NCBI GenBank assembly: GCA_023957115.1
Contig: JAMLHN010000010.1
Span: 1-64,000 of the forward strand
Source: Thermomicrobiales bacterium
GTDB lineage: Bacteria; Chloroflexota; Chloroflexia; Thermomicrobiales; UBA6265
DNA: 64,000 bases
Reading direction: 5' to 3'
Part shown: in pieces, positions 45,469 through 53,240 of the stretch
Position numbering within the stretch: the stretch's first letter is position 1
Layout of the letters: each line of letters opens with the position of its first letter
Made by a program: the position numbers and the translations under genes
Notes under the pieces: model-generated
The model's input: only the letters and a program-made list of their open reading frames with translations
The model's database searches: none
Told to the model about the DNA's origin: nothing

Positions 45469-45695
45469 TTGCGATCCTTGCCTCCACACGTCTGACAGAC
45501 ACTTCGCCGGCATGCACGTGCGCCGGGCTTCATCTCAATGACGAACCCAGAAGGCAAGATGTGACATGCATTCTCCTTGGTTCAAGGCAGGGACTGAGGA
45601 CGAGCGCGCAGACATGCTCTCGACTACGGATGGAATTGGGGCGCTCATGCTACGCTTCTAGCGCATCCACAAAGATCGGTCAGACAGCACAGACC

Positions 45696-46247
45696 ATGGT
45701 AACAACTCGAATCACAACTGCAACCGAATTGCTCGCGATGGGCACCGATGCGCCGTATGAGCTGATCCAGGGGGAACTCGTCCGCGTGTCGCCGTCCGCC
45801 TATACCTCGAATCTTGTGTTGAACTACGTGAACTGGCACCTCTTCGGGTTCGTGCATGCGGGACGGTTAGGACACGTGAGCGTTGCAGAGGCAGGTTTTC
45901 TTGTCGAAACCGATCCTGATACGGTGATAGCTCCAGACATCGCGTTTGTTTCGCGAAAGCGCTTACTTAACCCCCTCCCCAGTCGAGGTTATCTCCCGGT
46001 TTGCCCCGATCTTGTCGTTGAGGTCATATCCCCTACTGACGAACGAGGAGACATCGATCGGAAAAAAGCCCTCTACGATCGAATCCAGGTTCCCCTGGTC
46101 TGGTGGATCGATCCACAACGCGAAACCGCGACCATTCACATTCCGGGCCGGTCCGTGCAACGCCTCGATCGCACGGGCGTTCTCGACGGTGGCAACATCC
46201 TTCCGGGATTCACCTTGGCGCTCTCCGACGTTTTCAACGAACTCTAA
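45696..46247 (+). CDS. Uma2-family (DUF820) restriction-endonuclease-fold protein
   Basis: 183 aa. PD-(D/E)xK core: A-P-D-I-A-F-V followed by P-D-L-V-V-E-V-I-S-P-T-D; the D-R-K-K-A-L-Y-D helix and V-W-W-I-D-P complete the Uma2 pattern. The frame is open far upstream, but ATG 45696 is the family start. Convergent with the response regulator. The family is often multicopy in Chloroflexota and Cyanobacteria; its biological role is not settled. Confidence 0.9.
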   Translation: MVTTRITTATELLAMGTDAPYELIQGELVRVSPSAYTSNLVLNYVNWHLFGFVHAGRLGHVSVAEAGFLVETDPDTVIAPDIAFVSRKRLLNPLPSRGYLPVCPDLVVEVISPTDERGDIDRKKALYDRIQVPLVWWIDPQRETATIHIPGRSVQRLDRTGVLDGGNILPGFTLALSDVFNEL

Positions 46248-46270
46248 TCAGCGTTCTCCTGCGGCTCGAA

Positions 46271-46915
46271 TCACGCCAATCCCGCGTCGCGGGCGCGAAT
46301 GATGGCTTCCGAGCGGTCGGCGACCTGGAGCTTGGAGAAGATATTGCTGACGTGGTTGGCGATGGTTTTTGGAGAGAGAAAGAGGTCGCGGGCGATGGTC
46401 TGATTGTTCTTGCCCTGGGCGATGAGGGTGAGGATTTCGCGCTCGCGGTCGGTGAGGTTGGGGAAGAGGGGAACGGGTGCGGGTCTATTGAAATAGGTGA
46501 GGACACGCGAGGCGATGGTGGGGCTGAAGATGGCTTCGCCCGCGGCCACCGAGCGGATGGCGCGCAGCAGATCGTCTTCGGCGGTGCCTTTGAGGACATA
46601 GCCGCGGGCGCCGGCGCGAAGCGCGGCGAAAACCGAATCGTCGTCTTCGAACATGGTGACGATGAGCACGCGGATAGCGGGGCTGTCGGCCACGATTGTC
46701 CGCGTTGCCTGGATACCGGACCCGTCGGGGAGTTGCAGGTCCATCAACACGACGTCAGGTTGCAACGAGAGCGCCAGATCGACCGCCGCGTGCATACCGT
46801 CTGCCGCATCCGCCAGTTCCATATCCGGTTGCACGCCGATCAGGGCGCTCACCCCTTTGCGAAAGAGGGGATGGTCGTCGACGATCAGGATGCGGAGGGG
46901 GTCACGGTCGGTCAT
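46271..46915 (-). CDS. NarL/FixJ-type response regulator
   Basis: 214 aa. Receiver domain 1-125 with acidic pair D13-D14, phospho-acceptor D59 (V-V-L-M-D-L-Q) and T/K switch residues (V-T-M, V-L-K-G). LuxR HTH at about 148-205 (L-T-D-R-E-R-E-I-L-T-L-I-A-Q-G ... K-T-I-A-N-H-V-S-N-I-F-S-K-L). It is the partner of the histidine kinase upstream but is separated from it by 234 nt. The start codon lies only 13 nt from a 16-unit heptad array, so ribosome access or transcript level may depend on that array. Confidence 0.93.
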   Translation of the reverse strand: MTDRDPLRILIVDDHPLFRKGVSALIGVQPDMELADAADGMHAAVDLALSLQPDVVLMDLQLPDGSGIQATRTIVADSPAIRVLIVTMFEDDDSVFAALRAGARGYVLKGTAEDDLLRAIRSVAAGEAIFSPTIASRVLTYFNRPAPVPLFPNLTDREREILTLIAQGKNNQTIARDLFLSPKTIANHVSNIFSKLQVADRSEAIIRARDAGLA

Positions 46916-46928
46916 GAAGCTTCACCGA

Positions 46929-47040
46929 GGCAAGAGGCAAGAGGCAAGAGGCAAGAGGCAAGAGGCAAGAGGCAAGAGGCAAGAGGCAAGAGGCAAGAGG
47001 CAAGAGGCAAGAGGCAAGAGGCAAGAGGCAAGAGGCAAGA
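46929..47040. repeat. 16 x 7-bp tandem array, unit GGCAAGA
   Basis: Sixteen identical units (112 bp) between the kinase stop and the response-regulator start. On the minus (coding) strand the unit is TCTTGCC. No stop codon occurs in any frame. Confidence 0.97.
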
Positions 47041-47149
47041 AAGCGTACAGCCCTTTCCGGAGGGGTGATTGGCGAGGCGTCGGGCACACGAGGGCAGACA
47101 CGCCCGCGGCTACGGGTGGACGGGAGGGAATGGGGGAGGGTGAGACTAT

Positions 47150-49273
47150 TCATTGTCCGGTTTCTCCCGATACGGGCAGCTCGGCCACGATGCGCGTGCC
47201 GGCGGGGGATGCCGGTTCGATCTCGAACGTTCCACCGAGCTCCAGGGCGCGTTCGCGCATCGACTGCAATCCGATACCGGAGACCCGGTCGGCTGGAATG
47301 CCGGCGCCGTCATCTTCGATCGCCACCTGAATACCATCGGAGCTCTGCACGATCCGGATCGTGCACCGGCCGGCGTTGGCATGACGCACGACATTGGTCA
47401 GTGCCTCATCGATGATGCGGTAGATGGCAACTTCGACCGCGGCCGGGAGCGATCCAACATCGTCCGGCGCATCCAGCGCGACCAGCAACGGGTGTTGCTG
47501 GTCGGAGGTCCATTCGCCCAAATTGACGGTTGCGACCCGGTTTTGCAGCGAACCGATGAGACCGAGATCATCCAGCGTGGCGGGACGTAGTCCCTGCACC
47601 AAACGCCGGATATCAACGATCGCGATACGCATCTCCTGTTGCAGCTCGGTGGCATGTTGCACGGCAGTATCCGGGTCGGAGCGGATGATGGTTTTCATTG
47701 CCCCGGTCTGCAGAGTGAGCGCGGCGAGCTGCGCGCCGAGACCATCGTGCAGATCGCGCCGCAACCGGCGACGTTCTTCCTCACGGGCGGTCACGATACG
47801 TTCGCGGGAGAGCTGCAAATCATTCGTCAGCCGGACATTGTGCGCCACGACGCCGATCTGACGGGAAAGATCGTCCAGGAGGCGACGATCGGCCGCATCG
47901 AACTCGCGTGCCCCTCCACGGGGTGAGACGATGAGCTCGCCCACCGATTGCGACTGATACGTAAGCGGTATGGGGATTTCCGCGGTTCCGGGACTTCCGG
48001 CCGCGGCCACGGGAAGCATGCCCGGTTCGAGCACGATGGCAGCATAGGGCAACCGCAACGCCTCGGTGAGGGTGCGCACCGTGGCCCGCAGCGCTTCCAC
48101 CGGCTGCACCGTCTCGGAGAGATCGGTTGCCAGCTGCCGGACTACCTGATAGGGATCGTCGCGATCCCCGAAAAGCAAGCGGTTGATCCCTTTCTGTAGC
48201 CAGCCGCGCACCGGTTGGAAGAGCACCGCGGTGAGTCCCAGCGCGACAAGCGACAACAAGGTGGTCTGATCCCCTTTGAACAGGGAGCCAATACCGAACA
48301 CGATGCCGACGTACCCCGCCAGCACCAACGCGGTCATCAGCAACCAGACAAGGGTACGGCTGAGATAAAAATCGATATCCCACAACCGGTAGCGCAGAAT
48401 CGCCACGGTCAGACAGAGGGGGAAGATCAGATTGGCGAACGGCATGGCGATGCTCCAGCCGATCATGGCAAGCACGCCAACGAGTGTTCCATCGATGGAG
48501 CGCATGAGCGCATCGCCGAGCAGGAACGCGGGCAGGGCGACGGCTGCGCCGACCGCGCCCCATTTCATCTGCTGCCGGTGTATGGGTGTTGCGAGCCGTC
48601 GATAGCGATAGACGATCGACCCAACCATCAGGGCCAGCATCACCAGCACGGTGAGCGCTTCCAGCGCGGGGTGGAGGTCCCCGCCGGCATCCGAACCCGG
48701 GGCGATGATGAACGACGACGCCCCGAAAAAGAGGAACGCCGCCGGAACGACCATCCAGCGTGGGGCAAAGCGACCGGTGGGAAAGAGGAAGGGGATCAGA
48801 AAGAGGCTGGTGACCGAGAGTACGGTCAATGCTTTGCCCACGACAAGCCAGAACGGATTGCCATCCACCAAGCTGGAGAGCGCGGGGGGATAGATCGCGC
48901 CGATACCGGCGATCATCGTCAGCGCAAGGTAGAAGGCAAACCAATCGACGCCTTTCCGTTTCGTCAGGAGTACTGCGCTGATCGCGGTGATCACCACCTC
49001 TTGCACCATCGACCCGACCAATCCAATGATGGTCAGGGTCCGCACGGAGATTCCCAGCTCCTCGACATGCTGCCGGAAGGTCACCCGTTCGGCGGGCGAC
49101 AGATCCATATCGGCCAGCTCGAGGGCATCGTTGACCAGCCCGGGGAGCATGACGATGTTCATGCCCACCGCCAATACGAGCAACACCAGCCAAACCCCGG
49201 CCTGAAGGCGGCGGGTAGCCGCCTTCGAGAGGCCGAGGGATGGTCGTTGCCGAAGGGAGATGCCGGTGCTCAT
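47150..49273 (-). CDS. Membrane sensor histidine kinase (HisKA_3/NarX type)
   Basis: 707 aa. An N-terminal sensor with 7-8 membrane helices (about 20-330), a GAF-like region (about 370-490), then the HisKA_3 dimerisation motif E-E-R-R-R-L-R-R-D-L-H-D-G-L-G-A-Q (H509), and an HATPase domain with N-box D-E-A-L-T-N-V-V-R-H-A and G-box E-D-D-G-A-G-I. ATG 49273 follows the heptad-containing spacer; an in-frame 5' extension through repeats to 49480 is rejected. It phosphorylates the adjacent NarL-type regulator. Signal unknown. Confidence 0.93.
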   Translation of the reverse strand: MSTGISLRQRPSLGLSKAATRRLQAGVWLVLLVLAVGMNIVMLPGLVNDALELADMDLSPAERVTFRQHVEELGISVRTLTIIGLVGSMVQEVVITAISAVLLTKRKGVDWFAFYLALTMIAGIGAIYPPALSSLVDGNPFWLVVGKALTVLSVTSLFLIPFLFPTGRFAPRWMVVPAAFLFFGASSFIIAPGSDAGGDLHPALEALTVLVMLALMVGSIVYRYRRLATPIHRQQMKWGAVGAAVALPAFLLGDALMRSIDGTLVGVLAMIGWSIAMPFANLIFPLCLTVAILRYRLWDIDFYLSRTLVWLLMTALVLAGYVGIVFGIGSLFKGDQTTLLSLVALGLTAVLFQPVRGWLQKGINRLLFGDRDDPYQVVRQLATDLSETVQPVEALRATVRTLTEALRLPYAAIVLEPGMLPVAAAGSPGTAEIPIPLTYQSQSVGELIVSPRGGAREFDAADRRLLDDLSRQIGVVAHNVRLTNDLQLSRERIVTAREEERRRLRRDLHDGLGAQLAALTLQTGAMKTIIRSDPDTAVQHATELQQEMRIAIVDIRRLVQGLRPATLDDLGLIGSLQNRVATVNLGEWTSDQQHPLLVALDAPDDVGSLPAAVEVAIYRIIDEALTNVVRHANAGRCTIRIVQSSDGIQVAIEDDGAGIPADRVSGIGLQSMRERALELGGTFEIEPASPAGTRIVAELPVSGETGQ

Positions 49274-49311
49274 GACGGTGCTGTCCGGTGGATTACGTGT
49301 GTTTTGTAGAT

Positions 49312-49346
49312 AGTCCAGTGTCCGGAGTCCAGTGTCCAGTGCAGGA
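49312..49346. repeat. Heptad array AGTCCAG/TGTCCGG type
   Basis: AGTCCAG TGTCCGG AGTCCAG TGTCCAG TGCAGGA: five 7-nt units immediately upstream of the histidine kinase. A second short run (CTGCCTG CTGCCTG CCGCCTG CT) follows at about 49387-49409, touching the stop of the next gene. Confidence 0.75.
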
Positions 49347-49404
49347 TTGGGATTGGTCTGGGACCTGAACGGTCGTCTCTGTTCTGCCTGCTGCCTGCCG
49401 CCTG

Positions 49405-50274
49405 CTACGTTCCGACCGTGATGACTTCCATCATGCCGAGGAATGCGTGGGGCGGTCCGCTGGGGAATGGCAGCGGGCACATGACCAGGTAGGTTCCGGG
49501 TGCGAGATCGATGTCGAGCCAGCTTGTCACCCCAGGAGCAATGATGCTAGTCGCGGCTGCCGGCACGAATTCATCTTCGGACATTGCCGACATTGGGTTC
49601 TCGGGCGCCGGGGTTCCCCCTTCGTCCAACATGAACATTTCCATCGCGTGATCGGTTGTCGTACCGTCCGGAACGGGATAGAACTGGATGTCGTGCAGGG
49701 TCGTCCCCGCATTGAGGACCCGGAGCCGCTGGGGCCCGGACGGCACCGCATCTTGTCCCCAGGTAAACGCCATTTCGATGAGCTCGACGCTCAGCGTCGC
49801 TTCTGGCTCGGGCGTATCGCCCGGAATCGGCTCCCCGCCGATCTCGATGATGTTGAACCAACTTTCGGACGCGCTGAACCCGAGATAGGTTCCCGGCGGC
49901 AGGTCGACGATACCGGTCCGAGTCTCGCCGGGGAACCCCCAATCGGGCAGGCCGACCCATTTGGTGTCGAGGATCCATTGCGGTACGTCTTCGCTGTCGC
50001 TGGCCATGACTTCTTCGACCATGGCCAGATCGACGCCCTTCGGCAACAAGCCGAGGGAGGAATGCGACGGCATGGACGATTCGTTCACGACGCTGACCGC
50101 ATAGCGACCGGAGGTGGTTCCCTCGGGAACCGAAAAGCCGTCGTCGGTCAGGGTGACGATCAGCTCGGGGAAGGCGGCCGTATCTTGCGCCAGGATGCGG
50201 ATGCGCCCTGACGACGGGATCGCGATGCTGGCCAACGCGGCAGCGGAGACGTTCAGGAGGGTGCGCCGGTTCAT
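49405..50274 (-). CDS. Exported cupredoxin-like protein
   Basis: 289 aa. Tat-like/Sec signal (M-N-R-R-T-L-L-N-V-S-A-A-A-L-A-S-I-A), then two beta-sandwich halves. The first has a plastocyanin-like opening (D-D-G-F-S-V-P-E-G-T-T-S-G-R-Y-A-V-S-V-V-N). The second ends with L-V-M-C-P-L-P-F-P-S-G-P-P-H-A-F-L-G-M-M, where C, H and M could form a type-1 copper site. ATG 50274 (after GGAAGGA) is preferred to upstream starts. Located upstream of the histidine kinase on the same strand; the gap contains repeats. Probable periplasmic/exported copper or redox protein. Confidence 0.8.
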   Translation of the reverse strand: MNRRTLLNVSAAALASIAIPSSGRIRILAQDTAAFPELIVTLTDDGFSVPEGTTSGRYAVSVVNESSMPSHSSLGLLPKGVDLAMVEEVMASDSEDVPQWILDTKWVGLPDWGFPGETRTGIVDLPPGTYLGFSASESWFNIIEIGGEPIPGDTPEPEATLSVELIEMAFTWGQDAVPSGPQRLRVLNAGTTLHDIQFYPVPDGTTTDHAMEMFMLDEGGTPAPENPMSAMSEDEFVPAAATSIIAPGVTSWLDIDLAPGTYLVMCPLPFPSGPPHAFLGMMEVITVGT

Positions 50275-50465
50275 GGGATGTCCTTCCATATGTATAGATC
50301 CTCGACGCTGCCCCGCTCTATCTCGTGCAGTGGCGTCCACGGTAGACGCACATGTATCCCGAGCGAAAGGGAGCAGATTCCCGATCGGGCCGGGAGGCTA
50401 TTCCCGTTTCGATACACAGGACTCGTTATGCTTCGCAGGCAGTCGATCGAGCGTGGAGGCGATGG

Positions 50466-51665
50466 ATGCGACGGATATGGTGGAACACATGCGGCTTGTT
50501 GTTGATCCTGGTGCTGGCGAGCACGGGGGGCGTCGGCGCGGTGCCGCCCCTCGATCCACCGGAAATCACCAGGTTCTACGACGCGCCGGAGACGCTTCCG
50601 CAGGAGCCGGGCACCCTGATCCGCTGGGAAGCAATCGACAATCCGAAGGGCGACGCCAGTCTCTACCGCATCCTCTATACCTCGACGGATGTAAACGGCA
50701 CCCCGATTTCGGTTTCGGGTGCGATTGCCATCCCGGCAGGTTCCGCGCCCGGAGGTGGATTCCCGCTGGTCGCATCGGCGCATGGAATGGTCGGGGCGGC
50801 ACGAGGTTGCGCACCGTCGTTGGCGCTGTTCGAGGAGCTGGAGGGACAGTCGTTCTGGTCGATGCAGCTCCAGCCCTATCTGGACGCTGGGTATGCGGTG
50901 GTCATGCCCGACTATCAGGGCGCGGGGGCAGCCGGGCCCGCGTCGAATGTGGTCGGCATCGTCGAAGCGCACAATGTGCTGGATGCGGTCCGGGCGGCCC
51001 GCAACTTCACCGAAGCGAAGATCGCTGGCGAGACATTTCTCTGGGGACATTCCCAGGGTGGGCATGCGGCGCTGTTCACCAACGCCATGGCGGCGGACTA
51101 TGCGCCCGATGTGGCGTTCACCGCGACGGCGGTGCTGGCCCCGGCGATCGATCTGGAGGGTATCTTCACCAGCATTCTCGCTTCCGACAAGCCGGTCAGC
51201 CGATCGGTGCTGGCGCTGATCGTAGCCCGGGCCTGGACCGATACCTATCCCAATCAATCTCTCGATGACATCTTGACGTTGGAGGGTCGCGCCGTGGTGG
51301 AACACAGCGTCGATCGCTACTGCATCCCCTGGGTCGGAGTCTCGTCGCTGCTCTTTGCGCCGCGGACCCTCATCAAGGCCGATGCGGTCGAAACCTGGGC
51401 GCATCTGATTGCCCAAAACACCCCGGGCGCACAACCAGAGCATCCGCCGATATTCATTGGTCACGGCGCCGAAGATGAGGTCATTCCCATCGCCGGAAGC
51501 GAGCAATATGTGAAGAAGCTGTGTGCCGCCGGAACGCCCGTTACCTTCGAGCCTTATCCCGGCGCAACACATTTTTCGGTGGTGTCCGATGCCACGCAGG
51601 ATGTGGTGGACTTCTTTACGTCGGTGCGAAGCGGCGCAGCGCCGAGGAGTACCTGCACTGTATAG
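50466..51665 (+). CDS. Secreted alpha/beta-hydrolase, secretory lipase-like
   Basis: 399 aa. Signal peptide (L-L-L-I-L-V-L-A-S-T-G-G-V-G-A). Catalytic triad candidates: nucleophile in G-H-S-Q-G-G, Asp in G-A-E-D-E-V-I-P, His in G-A-T-H-F-S-V. The P-D-Y-Q-G strand and A-H-G-M-V-G oxyanion region fit the LIP family (PF03583). GGAGG lies 7 nt before ATG 50466. Divergent from the cupredoxin-like gene. Likely hydrolyses extracellular esters or lipids. Confidence 0.88.
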   Translation: MRRIWWNTCGLLLILVLASTGGVGAVPPLDPPEITRFYDAPETLPQEPGTLIRWEAIDNPKGDASLYRILYTSTDVNGTPISVSGAIAIPAGSAPGGGFPLVASAHGMVGAARGCAPSLALFEELEGQSFWSMQLQPYLDAGYAVVMPDYQGAGAAGPASNVVGIVEAHNVLDAVRAARNFTEAKIAGETFLWGHSQGGHAALFTNAMAADYAPDVAFTATAVLAPAIDLEGIFTSILASDKPVSRSVLALIVARAWTDTYPNQSLDDILTLEGRAVVEHSVDRYCIPWVGVSSLLFAPRTLIKADAVETWAHLIAQNTPGAQPEHPPIFIGHGAEDEVIPIAGSEQYVKKLCAAGTPVTFEPYPGATHFSVVSDATQDVVDFFTSVRSGAAPRSTCTV

Positions 51666-51706
51666 AATTAACGTCTCGCCGGGCACGCTTTAAAATAGCA
51701 GGGCCA

Positions 51707-51726
51707 TAGTAAAGCGAACTTTACTA
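51707..51726 (+). terminator. Weak hairpin after the lipase gene
   Basis: TAGTAAAG / CTTTACTA with loop CGAA, about 40 nt after the stop codon, in a locally AT-rich spacer. No T tract. Confidence 0.4.
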
Positions 51727-51871
51727 GCGATGCACCAAATTAAAGCAATTGGGCTTAGGCTTTAACAGCTGGAGCCAAACGCGTACCCCATACGAGCACA
51801 ATCCATACGTTCAGCCTCCTGTGCCACACTAGACGCAGCTTTATTTTGGCTTGGTTAGAAAGGCAATCGAG

Positions 51872-53128
51872 TTGTCGTCACCACAGAATCCGGTCAAGAA
51901 GATTCGTGAGGAATCGCATGATGCCGCGGTCGATACCGACCTGTCGGCCGCGTTGCTGACGTTCGCGCAGCTTCCCCCTTCTACCGAGACACCGTATGCC
52001 ACGGTGACCCTCGATTGGTACCCCGAGGGTGGCAAGCGCACCTCGCCCACCGAAGCCTGGGGCGAGATCAAGGAGGAGGTCTGGGGGTTCCATTTCCGCA
52101 GCGCGGAGGGCATCTCGGCCGAGAACGATCGCCTGCGCATCGGGACGTACATTGCCGATGAGCTGGACAAAACCGCACGGGGCGCGATGATCGTTTCCAA
52201 TAGCGGCGAGGGCACCTTCGAGGCGGCATCGTTCGGTTTGAGTATTCCGACGACGGTGCATCTTGGGCCGATTCCCTATCTGAAGGAGTTCACGCGGCTG
52301 GTGGAGGACAATCCGACCCATGCAATGCTGGTCCTCGACCAGGATTCAGCCGATCTCTACGTCATCAATGCCGACGTGTTGACCGAATCGGTTTCGGTGA
52401 CCGGAACCAAGTTCCCGCGGCATCAAGCCTCCGGCGGGCTCAACCAGCGCCGGTATCAGAACCGCGCCAATGAGCGGATCGAGACGTTCATCAAGTCCGT
52501 GGCTGAGGAAGTGCAGAAGGTGCTGGACGACGGCGGAATCCGCCGTCTGGTCGTCGGGAGTGACGAGGTCAACGGCGCGCTCTTCCAGGAAGCCGCGCAC
52601 GATACGCTCAAGGAGAAGATCATCGGCGCATTCCGCGTCGATATCTCGGCCGCGAACTTCGACAAGATTCTGGAGCTGGCGGAGCCGATTGCGACCGCCT
52701 ACGAGCGCACCCGTGAGTCGGATGCGGTCGATGCCGTGGCCGATGCGATCGGCTCCGGCAACCGGGGCGCGGCCGGCGCGGTCGATATCCTGAAGGCGCT
52801 GGAGCAGGGGCAGGTCTACCGATTGGTCATGAGCGGAGACTATGCCGAGATGGGCTGGGCGGACTACACGATGCCGATATACGGTGTCGGTGAGATTCCA
52901 GCCGAGCATCCCGCCGGTGGCGATCCGCACAACATCGTGCCGGTGCCGCTGGAGCAGGAAATGATCCGCCAGGCGCTCCTGACCGGCGCGCAGATCGAGA
53001 TCGTCGATCCGTCTGTTTCGGTCTCCACCGAGGGAGAGGTTCCCAAGGCCGACGGCGAGATCCCGAATTCCGCCGCGGACGCGAAGTTGGACGCCTTGGG
53101 CGGCGTCGGGGCGTTGTTGCGCTGGTAG
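51872..53128 (+). CDS. Bacterial Vms1/eRF1-like (baeRF) protein
   Basis: 418 aa. The central motif A-S-G-G-L-N-Q-R-R-Y-Q-N-R (about 186-198) matches the catalytic loop of Vms1/ANKZF1 and bacterial archaeo-eukaryotic release-factor homologues (G-G-x-x-Q-x-R). It is flanked by an N-terminal Rossmann-like region and a C-terminal L7Ae-like part (V-Y-R-L-V-M-S-G-D-Y-A). The family is linked to release of stalled peptidyl-tRNA. TTG 51872 is chosen because AAAGG lies 8 nt upstream; TTG 51851 is possible. No obvious partner nearby. Confidence 0.82.
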   Translation: MSSPQNPVKKIREESHDAAVDTDLSAALLTFAQLPPSTETPYATVTLDWYPEGGKRTSPTEAWGEIKEEVWGFHFRSAEGISAENDRLRIGTYIADELDKTARGAMIVSNSGEGTFEAASFGLSIPTTVHLGPIPYLKEFTRLVEDNPTHAMLVLDQDSADLYVINADVLTESVSVTGTKFPRHQASGGLNQRRYQNRANERIETFIKSVAEEVQKVLDDGGIRRLVVGSDEVNGALFQEAAHDTLKEKIIGAFRVDISAANFDKILELAEPIATAYERTRESDAVDAVADAIGSGNRGAAGAVDILKALEQGQVYRLVMSGDYAEMGWADYTMPIYGVGEIPAEHPAGGDPHNIVPVPLEQEMIRQALLTGAQIEIVDPSVSVSTEGEVPKADGEIPNSAADAKLDALGGVGALLRW

Positions 53129-53134
53129 ATATTC

Positions 53135-53169
53135 GGTAACTGGTAATCAGTAACTGGCAACTGGATCCG
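53135..53169. repeat. Heptad array GGTAACT type
   Basis: GGTAACT GGTAATC AGTAACT GGCAACT GGATCCG, beginning 6 nt after the baeRF stop codon. Confidence 0.7.
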
Positions 53170-53198
53170 TCCTGCTTCCACGTTTGGAAGCAGGACGG
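53167..53198 (+). terminator. 13-bp hairpin terminator after baeRF
   Basis: CCGTCCTGCTTCC / GGAAGCAGGACGG with loop ACGTTT, then GTACTTTTG. A second small palindrome (GCAGGCCG-TGA-CGGCCTGC) follows before the convergent anti-sigma gene. Confidence 0.8.
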
Positions 53199-53240
53199 GT
53201 ACTTTTGCAGGCCGTGACGGCCTGCCATACCGAAGCTCAT

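Noticed and set aside
46929..47040. Tandem array considered as a CRISPR-like locus
   Set aside because: Units are contiguous 7-mers with no spacers, and no cas genes are present.
46653..47153. Frames translating the GGCAAGA array (RQEARGK or SCLLPLA repeats) as genuine repeat proteins
   Set aside because: The array is open in every frame on both strands because of its period; no start/ribosome site or flanking domain supports a protein.
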